NCBI GenBank assembly: GCA_963775875.1
Contig: CAVZKP010000017.1
Location: forward strand, 62,001-126,000
Source: AP-15 sp963775875
Lineage (GTDB): Bacteria; Pseudomonadota; Alphaproteobacteria; ATCC43930; CGMCC-115725
Reading direction: 5' to 3'
Length of the DNA: 64,000 nucleotides
The notes under the pieces were generated by a model that was given only the letters and a program-made list of their open reading frames with translations, was not told the origin of the DNA and ran no database searches. Numbering within the stretch: the first letter of the stretch is position 1; each line of letters begins with the position of its first letter. Positions 1-9,170 of the stretch are shown here, piece by piece. Both the position numbers and the translations under genes were made by a program.

Positions 1-30
1 CTTTGATAAACCGCAGAGAAAGGCGGAGCC

Positions 31-1348
31 ATGACCGCGTCAGCCGGGTATCAGTGGCGGCGAGACAAGGACGGGCTCGGCGTATGGGAGCACCGCGGCA
101 AGGTCGCGGTGGCTGGTGTCGGACATTCGCCGGTCGACCGTCGCTGGGACGAAGTCTCGATGGACCAGACGCTGGGCGCCTACTCGATCCTGGCCTGCCA
201 GAAGGCGATGGACGAGGCTGGCGTCACGCCGGATCAGGTCGACGGCGTCATCTGCTGCGACAGCCATATCGCCGGCGGCAGCGGCGGCTCCGCCTCGCAA
301 TGGGCGCCACGGCCCTACTTCGCCCCGCCCTACGATTCGGAGTGGGGGCTGACCCTGGTCAACGCGAAGTGGCTGATCGAGCAGATGGGCCTGACGAACG
401 TCAAATTTGCCCCGACCGGGGTGCCGACGATCAGCGAAATGGTCGGCATGGCGGCACAGGCCGTGGGTGACGGCCAGTGCCACACCTGTCTCGTCATCTA
501 CCCGACCGGCAATCTCGAAGGCCGCTATCGCCGCGGCGGCGAGAACGCCGACGACTACGCCCGCGGTGCCCGCCAATGGACCGCGCCCTGGGGCAATCAC
601 GGCGGCAACGATTTCATCAACATCTTCCCGCACGGCCAGTACTGCCTGAAATACGGCGGCAAGCACGACGACCTCGCCCCCTTTGTCGTCAACCAGCACA
701 GGAACGGGCTGCTGACGCCGTGGGGGTACAATGCCAGCCACAATGTGCCGCAGCTGACCATCGAGGATTACGTCAATTCGCGCTACATCCTGAACCCGCT
801 GCGGCTGTGGGACTGCGACCGGCCGGTCAATGCCTCGACCGCGTATCTGTTCACGACGGCCGAGCGCGCCCGCAACATGCGAACAGCCGCCGGTCTATGT
901 GCTCAATCACTCGCAGCACAATTTCCGGAAGCGCAGCACCCAGGAAGATCTGGACGAGATCGAGGACTGGACCGACCGCGCCGCCAAGCGGATGTACGAG
1001 GGCGCCGGGCTCGGGCCCGCGGACGTCGACATCTTCAATCCTTACGACGGCTATGCCCCGATGGCGCAGTTCTTCCTGGAGGCCTTCCAGTGGCACGGCG
1101 TCAAGCGCGGCGACGCCTTCGCGTTCTACGCCGGCGATATCCGGGTCGAGGGACCGCACCCGTTCTGCTCGAGCGGCGGCAATCTGGGGACCGGGCGCCT
1201 GCGTACCGCCATGTACACCGACAGCATCGAGCAGCTCCGCGGCACCGCCGGCCCCCGCCAGGTCAAGGTTCGGGCCGAGACGGCGCTGGCGGCCTTCACC
1301 ACGCCAAGCAGCGGCGGCTGGATCATGTTCGGCAAACACCCGAGCTGA
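31..1348 (+). CDS. Thiolase-like (SCP2/lipid-transfer type) protein, frameshifted
   Basis: The reading frame from the ATG at 31 encodes a thiolase-fold protein of the acetyl-CoA acetyltransferase / lipid-transfer type, likely acting on acyl-CoA thioesters. About 285 residues are read in the first frame, down to ERARNMR. Homologous sequence then continues in the next frame from about 885 (PPVYVLNHSQHNF) to the stop at 1348, giving a product of about 440 residues, normal for the family. The C-terminal part has the thiolase-like stretches NPYDGYAPMAQFF and HPFCSSGGNLGTGR. One indel near 880-890 breaks the frame, and I cannot tell decay from a sequencing error. An SDR and an amidohydrolase follow on the same strand, suggesting a degradative operon. 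The last 0.1-0.28 kb of this gene recurs at three other places in the window. Confidence 0.75.
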
Positions 1349-1434
1349 CGGCCTGGGACACTGGAGATCACCGGCTCGCGGCGATCACTCTCAGCCCCTG
1401 ACTCGGCAATGCGATGCGATGAAAGGCAGCAAAC

Positions 1435-2202
1435 ATGGGACGGCTCGACGGCAAGGTTGCGGCGGTGACGGGTGGAGCATCGGGGATCGGCGAGGCGACG
1501 GTCAGGCGTTTCGTTGCCGAAGGCGCGAGCGTGGCATTCTGCGATCGGGACGGCGAGCGCGGCCGGCGCGTCGCGGCCGAGCTCGAGACCGCCGGCGCCA
1601 AGGTCGCCTTCACGCAGGCTGACGTTGGCACCGAGGCTGCGTGCCTCGACTTCGTCAACGGCGCCGCGCAGAAGTTCGGGCGCCTCGACATCCTCATCAA
1701 CAATGCCGGCATCCGCAAATATGAGAAGGTCGACGAGGCGAGTGCGGCGAGCTGGAACGAAATCCTCAACGTCAACCTGATGAGCTACGTCTTCTGCGCC
1801 AAGGCGGCGGTTCCGCTGATGCGCGCCAACAAGGCCGGCGCCATCGTGAACACCGCCTCGGTGCGTTCCGTCGTCGCCGGCGGCGGCAACCTGCAGTACG
1901 ACACCACCAAGGCCGCGATCGCGGGCTTGACGCGGGCGCTCGCCGCCGACCACTCGCCAGACGGCATTCGGGTGAACGCCGTCGGCCCTGGCCCGATCTT
2001 CACGCCGTTCCATCAGCGCCGCATCGCGGCGGCCGGCGAGACCGTCGAGCAGTACAACGCCAAGGCCGCACAAGGCACCATGCTGAAGCGCCCGGGCAGG
2101 GCCGAGGAGGTCGCCGCCGCGATCCTGTTTTTGGCCTCCGACGATGCCTCCTACGTCACCGGCGCCCTGCTCTTCGTGGATGGCGGCATGACGGCGCTGT
2201 GA
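1435..2202 (+). CDS. SDR family NAD(P)-dependent oxidoreductase
   Basis: This 255-residue protein is a classical short-chain dehydrogenase/reductase. It has the dinucleotide-binding motif TGGASGIG at residues 12-19, NNAG at 89-92, a catalytic Ser near 142, and the YxxxK pair as Tyr155 and Lys159. The C-terminus ends in the usual LASDDASYVTG...VDGGMT pattern. Length and motifs are complete, so the enzyme should be active; its substrate is not readable from sequence. It starts 87 bases after the thiolase-like gene and is followed on the same strand by an amidohydrolase. This suggests a hydroxyacyl or alcohol oxidation step in a common catabolic route (inference). Confidence 0.93.
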   Translation: MGRLDGKVAAVTGGASGIGEATVRRFVAEGASVAFCDRDGERGRRVAAELETAGAKVAFTQADVGTEAACLDFVNGAAQKFGRLDILINNAGIRKYEKVDEASAASWNEILNVNLMSYVFCAKAAVPLMRANKAGAIVNTASVRSVVAGGGNLQYDTTKAAIAGLTRALAADHSPDGIRVNAVGPGPIFTPFHQRRIAAAGETVEQYNAKAAQGTMLKRPGRAEEVAAAILFLASDDASYVTGALLFVDGGMTAL

Positions 2203-2274
2203 GGAAGCATTCAGGCGGCGCTCACAAACCGGTTACTGTGGCGGATAATTGGTCGAACAAGCAGGAAGGTGGCC

Positions 2275-3102
2275 ATGCCAGTCATCGATGTTCAGGTTCA
2301 TCCCTTCGATCGAAATCATCCCGGCCGGCCGTGGGCCAGCCCCTCGCACGGACTCGACTCCGCCACCGGCGAAGAGATGGTCGCTGCGATGAACAGTGTC
2401 GGCGTGGACGGCGCGATCATGGTCTCGTCGTTCAGCGCCTATGAATACGATCCGAGCTACGCGCTCGAAGTTTACAACACCTATCCGGACAAGTTTCGGG
2501 TCGTGACACCGGTCGACGCGACCGATCCGGCGATCGACGATGTGGTGGCGAAATGGGCGGCGACACCCGGCGCCCGCGGCATTCGCATCCGGATGCGCGA
2601 GGGCCTGCCGATGGACGCGGACCATCCCGGTTTGAACCGCGCGTTCGCTGCGGCCGCCAAACAGGGGTTGCCGGTCAATTTGCTGTGCTGGGGCATCCTC
2701 GACAAGGGGCTGCCGCACATCCGGCGACACCGCGATACGGTCATCGTCATCGACCATCTCGGCCTCTTGCAACCGGCTCGCCCGCCGGTCCCCGCCGATG
2801 TTTGGGCCGATCTTCCCAAGCTGCTCGCCTTGGCTCAATACGAGAACGTAAGGGTGAAGATCAGTGGTGCCTGCACGATGTCGCACCAACCGTTCCCATA
2901 CGACGACATCTGGGAGCCGGTACTGCGGGTCATCGATGCGTTCGGACTGGATCGTTGCATGTGGGGCACCGACTGGACGCGGACGATCGGCATGCTGACC
3001 TATGAGCAGGGTGTGGCGCCGTTCCGCGACACTAAACGCCTGTCCGAGAACGACAAGGCAGCGCTGATGGGGGGAACGTTGCAGAAAGTCTACAAGTGGT
3101 AG
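2275..3102 (+). CDS. Amidohydrolase family protein (TIM-barrel metal hydrolase/decarboxylase type)
   Basis: The 275-residue product resembles the amidohydrolase_2 family, which includes gamma-resorcylate-type decarboxylases and lactone hydrolases. I chose the ATG at 2275 because AGGAAGG lies a few bases upstream; a GTG at 2269 is in frame but overlaps that ribosome site. The N-terminal metal-binding strand reads VIDVQVHPFD, where many relatives have DxHxH, so one metal-binding His is replaced by Gln. Later family features are a VIDHLG segment and WGTDWTR near the C-terminus, which carries the conserved Asp. It is the third gene of the thiolase-SDR-amidohydrolase set. The substrate is unknown. 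Confidence 0.85.
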   Translation: MPVIDVQVHPFDRNHPGRPWASPSHGLDSATGEEMVAAMNSVGVDGAIMVSSFSAYEYDPSYALEVYNTYPDKFRVVTPVDATDPAIDDVVAKWAATPGARGIRIRMREGLPMDADHPGLNRAFAAAAKQGLPVNLLCWGILDKGLPHIRRHRDTVIVIDHLGLLQPARPPVPADVWADLPKLLALAQYENVRVKISGACTMSHQPFPYDDIWEPVLRVIDAFGLDRCMWGTDWTRTIGMLTYEQGVAPFRDTKRLSENDKAALMGGTLQKVYKW

Positions 3103-3134
3103 CGCGACCGTGGCGATTCGGCTTCGGCCGTGGC

Positions 3135-3265
3135 CGCCGGGGCACGGCAGGTCAAGGTTCGGGCCGAGACCGCTGGCGGCCTTGACCACGCCCCGCAGCG
3201 GCGGCTGGATCATGTTCGGCAAACACCCGAGCTGACCGCCTGCGACACTTGAGATCACTGGCTCG
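3135..3265 (+). repeat. Partial copy of the thiolase-like gene 3' end (copy 2)
   Basis: About 130 bases repeat the end of the thiolase-like gene (around 1245-1378), including the segment CAGGTCAAGGTTCGGGCCGA and the stop region. Similarity continues some 40 bases past the stop. The copy has no start codon or usable frame. It forms the left edge of low-GC island A. Confidence 0.85.
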
Positions 3266-3355
3266 ATCGCGGAAATGCGGTCGCCACCGCGACAGTGCGA
3301 CTTTTCGTGGCAGCCGGAATGGCGTAGTCTAGCTGTCCTATGGGAGGAGAAATCC

Positions 3356-4405
3356 ATGAGCGTTCTCGAAGGCACATCCAACGGTAACGATGCGGGAGTT
3401 ACGGGGATAAACAATAATCTCTCCATCAACACTAGAGGAGTAGGGGTCCACGGGAAAGCGGAAACTGGCGAAGGCGTGCTTGGCGAGACCAATTCGCTCA
3501 ATTTCGCTGCCGTCTCCGGATTCCAAAAGAACGCTGAAAGTAAAGGCGCTGGTGTGTATGGCGAGTCGCTTGGCGGCAATGCCGGGGTGTTTGGCCTTGC
3601 AAAGGACGACGGTGCGGGCGTGTCTGGCAATGCCAACGGTAACGGTGCGGGAGTTGTGGGAATAAACAACAATCTCTCCATCAACACTAGAGGAGTAGGG
3701 GTCCACGGGAAAGCGGAAACTGGCGAGGGCGTGCTTGGCGAGACCAATTCGCTCAATTTCGCTGCCGTCTCCGGATTCCAAAAGAACGCTGAAAGTAAAG
3801 GTGCCGGTGTGTATGGCGAGTCGCTTGGCGCCAATGCGGGGGTGTTTGGCAACGCCAAGGGTAATGGTACCGGTCTACAGGGCTTGAGCGAATCGGGCAT
3901 TGGGGTTGCAGGTAAAGGTGGCCGGCTAGCTGCCCGCTTCGAAGGAGATGTCGAAGTTACCGGCGACATTCGGCTAACATCACCCAATGCCGACTGCGCC
4001 GAAGATTTCAATATTGCTGGCGTGGAGACGGTGGAACCGGGAACCGTCATGGTGATCACTGAAGGAGGTGCTCTGCAGCCAAGTCAGCAGGCTTATGACA
4101 AACGCGTCGTGGGCGTCATCTCCGGAGCAGGCGGTTACAAGCCAGGTATCGTACTCGACAGGCACCATTCACAGCCAAACCGTGAGCCTATCGCGCTACT
4201 CGGCAAGGTTTACTGCAAAGTGGACGCCAGCTATGCACCCATCGAAGTGGGCGACTTGTTGACGACCTCTCCCACTTTAGGACATGGAATGAAAGCAGAT
4301 GATCCGGTGAAGGCGTTCGGCTCGGTGATCGGCAAGGCGATGGGTGCTGTACGCGAGGGACGGGACATGATCCTGCTGCTTGTGACTTCTGCAATAATAG
4401 TTTGA
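3356..4405 (+). CDS. Repeat-containing protein with N-terminal Gly-rich beta-helix-like repeats and C-terminal conserved domain
   Basis: The ATG at 3356 follows GGGAGGAG and gives a protein of 349 residues. The first half is built of short Gly/Val/Asn-rich repeats such as GAGVYGESLG and GVGVHGKAETGEGV, like those in beta-helical or tail-fibre-type proteins. An 85-residue block occurs twice, almost identical at the DNA level. The second half (about residues 195-349) is a non-repetitive domain with VVGVISGAGGYKPG, ALLGKVYCKVDA and GDLLTTSPTLGHGMKA. This arrangement occurs in uncharacterised bacterial and phage-associated proteins, and the domain resembles self-processing peptidase G2-type modules (recognised by pattern only). 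GC and codon use are lower than in neighbouring genes, suggesting transfer. No signal peptide is evident. Function unknown. Confidence 0.8.
   Translation: MSVLEGTSNGNDAGVTGINNNLSINTRGVGVHGKAETGEGVLGETNSLNFAAVSGFQKNAESKGAGVYGESLGGNAGVFGLAKDDGAGVSGNANGNGAGVVGINNNLSINTRGVGVHGKAETGEGVLGETNSLNFAAVSGFQKNAESKGAGVYGESLGANAGVFGNAKGNGTGLQGLSESGIGVAGKGGRLAARFEGDVEVTGDIRLTSPNADCAEDFNIAGVETVEPGTVMVITEGGALQPSQQAYDKRVVGVISGAGGYKPGIVLDRHHSQPNREPIALLGKVYCKVDASYAPIEVGDLLTTSPTLGHGMKADDPVKAFGSVIGKAMGAVREGRDMILLLVTSAIIV
3378..3849 (+). repeat. Two near-identical tandem copies (period 255 bp) inside the repeat protein
   Basis: The blocks at about 3378-3594 and 3633-3849 match almost base for base, both opening with CCAACGGTAACG, and are offset by exactly 255 bases (85 codons). 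Synonymous as well as nonsynonymous sites match, so the duplication is recent or kept uniform by conversion. Confidence 0.9.
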
Positions 4406-4543
4406 GTTAAGCAGCCAGAAACTGTTCTTCGCGGCTCGCAAAATCGACAAAATTAACCAGGGTCAACTAGCGACTCCCGTTGCCGTTGTACTAGCGAAAG
4501 AAGCAACGGCGGCCTCGATTAAACTCCTACATTAGGTGTGCCA

Positions 4544-5374
4544 ATGACTTATCTCGCTTTTACGCTCAACGAAATTAATGTGATCCATCGCCGAGGCAAA
4601 ATTAACGATGACGACGTCGTAACGTTCTCTGTACTTGTGAACCAGATTGAACGTGGCCGTGGCGCAACCCTGTTCCCAGATATACCCGGCGGTGGAGGAG
4701 CGAGCATCCTCGTTAGAGAGTTAGCACCTTCGACGGGCGCAGGTATTGACAGGAACTGGGTCATTGGTCCTCTCGATATACGGCCGGGCGATCTTGTTAC
4801 TATAATCTATTCGGGGACCAATACTAGTGACAGCCAACTTGATCTGAGCGGGCAGGCCCAAATCGAACTGAAAATTTTGGATGCGTTAACGACAGCGGTG
4901 GTAGGCGCTGCAGGTCTAGGAGCAATCGGCTCCGCAATATCGGGCGCCCTCGGGTTTATCGGCGACCCGATCGGCAAGCTGATAGGATTCGAGGCCCAGG
5001 GGCCGTGCAATGGCACCGTGTTTTCTGACGCGTTGCAATTTACTGGCGACGGTTTGAGCGGTCTAGCCTTCGCGCCCCTGAGCGAGCACGCGTCTGTACT
5101 TAAATCCACTTTACCGGGCGCCACGGAATTTTTCTTCACGAAATCCTATAGCGACGAGGCCCACCACGATTCGAATGCGTGCGGGGACGTTGCCCGCACA
5201 AACGTCACCTTTTCGGTCTTGCGCTTGCCTTTCATTTCCGTTCGCGGGCTTGCCGCCGGATTTCCTGGAACGCCGGCGCCGCCCATATCCATCCGTGCGT
5301 TTGCCCACAGAATCGGGCGCATCGCCCCTTCGAGCCTGGCATTCGGTCTGAAACAGGCTCTCGGGGTGGTGTAA
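4544..5374 (+). CDS. Hypothetical protein with Gly/Ala-rich hydrophobic segment
   Basis: This protein of about 276 residues is read from the ATG at 4544; a GTG two codons earlier is an alternative. I do not recognise the family with confidence. The first third is a beta-rich-looking region (MTYLAFTLNEINVIHRR, then a segment ending in TIIYSG). A long Gly/Ala-rich stretch (about residues 115-145, TTAVVGAAGLGAIGSAISG) could insert in or lie on a membrane. Two cysteines follow in PCNGTVF and NACGD, placed so that they could form a disulfide. It lies 138 bases after the repeat protein on the same strand and shares its lower GC, so the two were probably acquired together. It might be a secreted or pore-type effector, but that is a guess. 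Confidence 0.65.
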   Translation: MTYLAFTLNEINVIHRRGKINDDDVVTFSVLVNQIERGRGATLFPDIPGGGGASILVRELAPSTGAGIDRNWVIGPLDIRPGDLVTIIYSGTNTSDSQLDLSGQAQIELKILDALTTAVVGAAGLGAIGSAISGALGFIGDPIGKLIGFEAQGPCNGTVFSDALQFTGDGLSGLAFAPLSEHASVLKSTLPGATEFFFTKSYSDEAHHDSNACGDVARTNVTFSVLRLPFISVRGLAAGFPGTPAPPISIRAFAHRIGRIAPSSLAFGLKQALGVV

Positions 5375-5543
5375 TGATGTTTGGAGGAGATGAGCTGGCG
5401 TCGGGCAATGGCCGGATTGGGGCATCAAGAGCGGTTCCCGCTGCCATGGCGGAGTGGCGGTTGTGGGTTCCGAAGCGGTCCACTGCTGCCGACAATTTAG
5501 GCCGTGCAAACTTTTGGTGTCCGGCTCTCGGCCACGTGCCGTG

Positions 5544-5801
5544 CTATGTGCCGCGCAACACGACGAGGGCGTCGACCGCCTTCACGCCCTGACCGGACGG
5601 CAGCACCATCAGCGGGTTGATGTCCAGCTCTGCCAGATGTCTTGGCACGTGCATGGCGAGGTGCGACACGCGCACCGGGGTATCTGCGAGTGCGGCGAGG
5701 TCCGCCGTCGGCCGTCCGCGAAGGCCCTGGAGCAACCGGGCTCCTTTGACCTCGGCGATCATCGCCCGTGCTTCCAGGCGCGTGATCGGGCAACGGCGCA
5801 G
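5544..5801 (-). pseudogene. Truncated copy of the acyl-CoA synthetase 3' end (copy A)
   Basis: On the minus strand this encodes about 72 residues matching the C-terminus of the ADP-forming acyl-CoA synthetase at 15281-17410, from MIAEVKGARLLQG to the shared stop, with several substitutions (for example HVPRH where the full gene has HLEGH). Similarity ends at about 5801, and the ATP-grasp and CoA-binding domains are absent. It forms the right edge of low-GC island A, in the same position and orientation as the full gene next to island B. Confidence 0.88.
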
Positions 5802-5854
5802 AAGATCTTCTTGAGGAGGGCCGTCCCGGCCCTCCTCAGTTCTAAAGATAACGA

Positions 5855-6229
5855 TTAGCTCGCCGGCCGAGCGACCCCTACCAGTTTATGGCCGTCGGGA
5901 TCACGCAGATAGGCAAGATAGGCGCCATTCGGCCGGACGCCCGGCGGGTCCTCGATCGACGTGCCGCCATTCGCAACGCCGGCTTTGTGCCAGGCCGCGG
6001 CCTGTTCGACGCTGCTCATCGAGAAGCCGATCGTGCCGCCATTGGCGTGGCAGGCCGGCTTGCCGTCGATCGGCTTGCTCACCATGAACCGCCCGCCATT
6101 GTGCGAGTAGGCGAGCCGGCCTCTGGCGTCCTCGGTGGCGGGCTGAGCGCCCATCGCGGTAAACAGCGCATCGTAGAATTTCTTCGACCGGGCGATATCG
6201 TTACTCCCGATCATGATGTGGCTATACAT
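5855..6229 (-). CDS. VOC (glyoxalase/bleomycin-resistance fold) family protein
   Basis: The 124-residue protein MYSHIMIGSNDIARSKKFYD... is a vicinal-oxygen-chelate family member with two beta-alpha-beta-beta-beta modules, ending in YLRDPDGHKLVGVARP. The start at 6229 is supported by GGAGGAGAG just upstream. Family members include isomerases, dioxygenases and resistance proteins, so the reaction cannot be assigned. It lies downstream of the first CmcJ-like copy on the same strand. Its N-terminal half is partly repeated at 7590-7756 as a by-product of a tandem duplication. Confidence 0.82.
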   Translation of the reverse strand: MYSHIMIGSNDIARSKKFYDALFTAMGAQPATEDARGRLAYSHNGGRFMVSKPIDGKPACHANGGTIGFSMSSVEQAAAWHKAGVANGGTSIEDPPGVRPNGAYLAYLRDPDGHKLVGVARPAS

Positions 6230-6243
6230 TCCGTTCTCTCCTC

Positions 6244-7516
6244 CTAGAAAAAGACAAAGGACCGGACCACGACATTCTTGCGGCATGGGGCGTCGATGGG
6301 CACGGTTGGGTCGATACAGGCCGTATGGAAAGACCAGCGCGAGACCGAGCCGTCGGTCACCGAGTCGTAGCATTTGAGCATCGAGACCTCGGTGGGCGTC
6401 TGCCGGGGAAACCAGTACCACTCATGATTGGGGCGGTAGGTGAAGCGGGTGGTTTCGCCGACGCGGTCGTCGTAGATCCGGTAGTTGTTGATGTAGGGCT
6501 GGTCGGCGAAAGAGGGCCAGGCGCACAGCACGAAGGGGAACTGCTCGACGGTCTCGATCGGCTTGGCGAGGTTGATCGACATGAACCGGCGCGACATCTT
6601 CCGATCGGCCTCTTCCTCGGTGTAGTGCTGCGTGCGCCCGAAGTTCCGCAGGTTTTTGGTGAGCAGCTCGCGGCAGCGCACGCGGCCGCTGTTGTCGTTC
6701 AAATCGTTGTGCACCAGGTTGGCGTAATTGGCGTTTACCCCCGGGTTGTTGCTGTCCTGGTCTTCGGTGCGGTCGCCGGTGTAGTCCTTGTCGAAGACGT
6801 CATGGTTGTAGACCAGCGCATCGGTCGCGTCCGGGAAGAACTCGAGGAGCAGCTTCTCGATCTCCGGATAGTACACGCGCTCCACCTCGGCCGCGTCGTA
6901 GATGTTGGTGCACTTGGACTCGAGGTGCGCCAGCGACAGGCCGAGCCGGTCCATGCATTCGGGGCTGTTGGGCGAGAGGCCCGGGTAGTACTCGCCGATG
7001 CGCCGCGCATCGCGCAGCACCTGCGGGAAATAGAGGTTCTGGCGTCGGTTGCCCTGCTCGTTCTGTGCGCAGGATCGCGCGCGACGTCGGCGCGCGCCGG
7101 GTCCCGCCAGACAGCGTTGGACGGGACGACGGAGTAGGTCGGCCGCTCGTAGACCGTATAGGGCAGCGGCAGCGCCACGCCGCCTGCCGGCGCCTTGAGG
7201 CTGTTCGACTGGCGGATGTACTTCACACACTCGTCGTAGTCGCGGAACCCGATGCCCCATTTGGTCTTGATCGGGCCCGGCGGCGCTTGGCGATCATGTC
7301 GATAACGCGCTGGCCCTCGCCCTCGGCGATCTCGGCGAGCGCGTCCTGGATCGCCGCGGCGGTTCCCGCATCGCCGTCCCGGTCGAACGACATGTAAGAC
7401 AGGCCGCCATGCGCCGCGATCGGCGGCGGCTGCCCTTCCGTGCGCTGGAGCGGCGGCACATAGGCCGACGACGCTCTTTCCGTGACCGTGTTGTCGGCGA
7501 CATCGAGCGGGCTCAT
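6244..7516 (-). pseudogene. CmcJ/NvfI-like oxidoreductase, left duplicate with two frameshifts
   Basis: This is the left copy of the intact gene at 7771-9042, with the same start (ATG at 7516 behind a GGAGGTG ribosome site) and the same stop context. Relative to the intact copy, one base is missing near 7286-7288 and two extra bases lie near 7070-7081. Reading therefore passes through three frames: the first about 75 residues, the middle part through GPIKTKWGIGF, then the C-terminal 270 residues ending in CRKNVVVRSFVFF. It is either a decaying duplicate or an assembly artefact. Confidence 0.85.
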
Positions 7517-7589
7517 GACACACCTCCGATTGGTTCAGCCTCACCGTCGCACACCGAGCCTGCGTTTTCCAGACCGCGATTTTGCCGGT

Positions 7590-7756
7590 TGCCGTCGATC
7601 GGCTTGCTCACCATGAACCGCCGCCATTGTGCGAGTAGGCGAGCCGGCCTCTGGCGTCCTCGGTGGCGGGCTGAGCGCCATCGCGGTAAACAGCGCATCG
7701 TAGAATTTCTTCGACCGGGCGATATCGTTACTCCCGATCATGATGTGGCTATACAT
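7590..7756 (-). pseudogene. Truncated N-terminal copy of the VOC gene
   Basis: The start region MYSHIMIGSNDIARSKKFYD of the VOC protein is repeated, then loses frame through single-base deletions and runs at 7590 into unrelated sequence from upstream of the CmcJ-like gene. It results from the tandem duplication and cannot give a functional VOC protein. Confidence 0.85.
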
Positions 7757-7770
7757 TCCGTTCTATCCTC

Positions 7771-9042
7771 CTAGAAAAAGACAAAGGACCGGACCACGAC
7801 ATTCTTGCGGCATGGGGCGTTGATGGACACGGTTGGGTCGATACAGGCAGTATGGAAAGACCAGCGCGAGACCGAGCCGTCGGTCACCGAATCGTAGCAT
7901 TTGAGCATCGAGACCTCGGTGGGCGTCTGCCGGGGAAACCAGTACCACTCATGATTGGGGCGGTAGGTGAAGCGGGTGGTTTCGCCGACGCGGTCGTCGT
8001 AGATCCGGTAGTTGTTGATGTAGGGCTGGTCGGCGAAAGAGGGCCAGGCGCACAGCACGAAGGGGAACTGCTCGACGGTCTCGATCGGCTTGGCGAGGTT
8101 GATCGACATGAACCGGCGCGACATCTTCCGATCGGCCTCTTCCTCGGTGTAGTGCTGGGTGCGCCCGAAGTTGCGCAGGTTTTTGGTGAGCAGCTCGCGG
8201 CAGCGCACGCGGCCGCTATTGTCGTTCAAATCGTTGTGCACCAGGTTGGCGTAATTGGCGTTTACCCCCGGGTTGTTGCTGTCCTGGTCTTCGGTGCGGT
8301 CGCCCGTGTAGTCCTTGTCGAAGACGTCGTGGTTGTAGACCAGCGCATCGGTCGCGTCCGGGAAGAACTCGAGAAGCAGCTTCTCGATCTCCGGATAGTA
8401 CACGCGCTCCACCTCGGCCGCGTCGTAGATGTTGGTGCACTTGGACTCGAGGTGCGCCAGCGACAGGCCGAGCCGGTCCATGCATTCGGGGCTGTTCGGC
8501 GAGAGGCCCGGGTAGTACTCGCCGATGCGCCGCGCATCGCGCAGCACCTGCGGGAAATAGAGGTTCTGGCGTCGGTTGCCCTGCTCGTTCTGGCGCAGGA
8601 CCTGCGCTATGTCGGCGCGCGCCGGGTCCCGCCAGACAGCGTTGGACGGGACGACGGAGTAGGTCGGCCGCTCGTAGACCGTATAGGGCAGCGGCAGCGC
8701 CACGCCGCCTGCCGGCGCCTTGAGGCTGTTCGACTGGCGGATGTACTTCACACACTCATCGTAGTCGCGGAACCCGATGCCCCATTTGGTCTTGATCGGG
8801 CCCGGCGGCGCTTTGGCGACCATGTCCCTAACGCGCTGGCCCTCGCCCTCGGCGATCTCCGCGAGCGCGTCCTGGATCGCCGCGGCGGTTCCCGCATCGC
8901 CGTCCCGGTCGAACGACATGTAAGACAGGCCGCCATGCGCCGCGATCGGCGGCGGCTGCCCTTCCGTGCGCTGGAGCGGCGGCACATAGGCCGACGACAC
9001 TCTTTCCGTGACCGTGTTGTCGGCGACATCGAGCGGGCTCAT
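7771..9042 (-). CDS. CmcJ/NvfI family oxidoreductase
   Basis: The intact 423-residue protein matches the CmcJ/NvfI (AsaB-like) family. The C-terminal hallmark blocks are PFVLCAWPSFADQPYINNY, GETTRF...HEWYWFPRQTPTEVSMLKCYDS, FHTACIDP and the end CRKNVVVRSFVFF. CmcJ works with CmcI in cephamycin methoxylation and NvfI is an iron/2-oxoglutarate-type fungal enzyme, so an oxidative modification is the likely chemistry; the substrate here is unknown. The first 120 residues are an extra N-terminal region. ATG at 9042 follows GGAGGTG. A damaged duplicate and a VOC gene lie downstream on the same strand. Confidence 0.8.
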   Translation of the reverse strand: MSPLDVADNTVTERVSSAYVPPLQRTEGQPPPIAAHGGLSYMSFDRDGDAGTAAAIQDALAEIAEGEGQRVRDMVAKAPPGPIKTKWGIGFRDYDECVKYIRQSNSLKAPAGGVALPLPYTVYERPTYSVVPSNAVWRDPARADIAQVLRQNEQGNRRQNLYFPQVLRDARRIGEYYPGLSPNSPECMDRLGLSLAHLESKCTNIYDAAEVERVYYPEIEKLLLEFFPDATDALVYNHDVFDKDYTGDRTEDQDSNNPGVNANYANLVHNDLNDNSGRVRCRELLTKNLRNFGRTQHYTEEEADRKMSRRFMSINLAKPIETVEQFPFVLCAWPSFADQPYINNYRIYDDRVGETTRFTYRPNHEWYWFPRQTPTEVSMLKCYDSVTDGSVSRWSFHTACIDPTVSINAPCRKNVVVRSFVFF

Positions 9043-9170
9043 GACACACCTCCGATTAGTTCAGCCTTACCGTCGCACACCGGGCCTGCGTTTTCCAGAC
9101 CACGATTTTGCCGGTCCCGCCGATCGGCCGTGCGAACTTTTGCGAAAGCCCCTCTCAGCCGCGTGTCGTG

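Larger units (their letters stand above)
6061..9115. repeat. Tandem duplication of about 1.53 kb (copies 6061-7589 and 7590-9115)
   Basis: The two segments are nearly identical along their whole length. Each runs from inside the VOC gene through the CmcJ-like gene and its upstream region. The internal joint at about 7585-7592 fuses the CmcJ upstream sequence to the middle of the VOC gene; GCCGG is present at both parent ends, consistent with a short-homology join. The left copy carries frameshifts and the right copy is intact. Confidence 0.92.
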
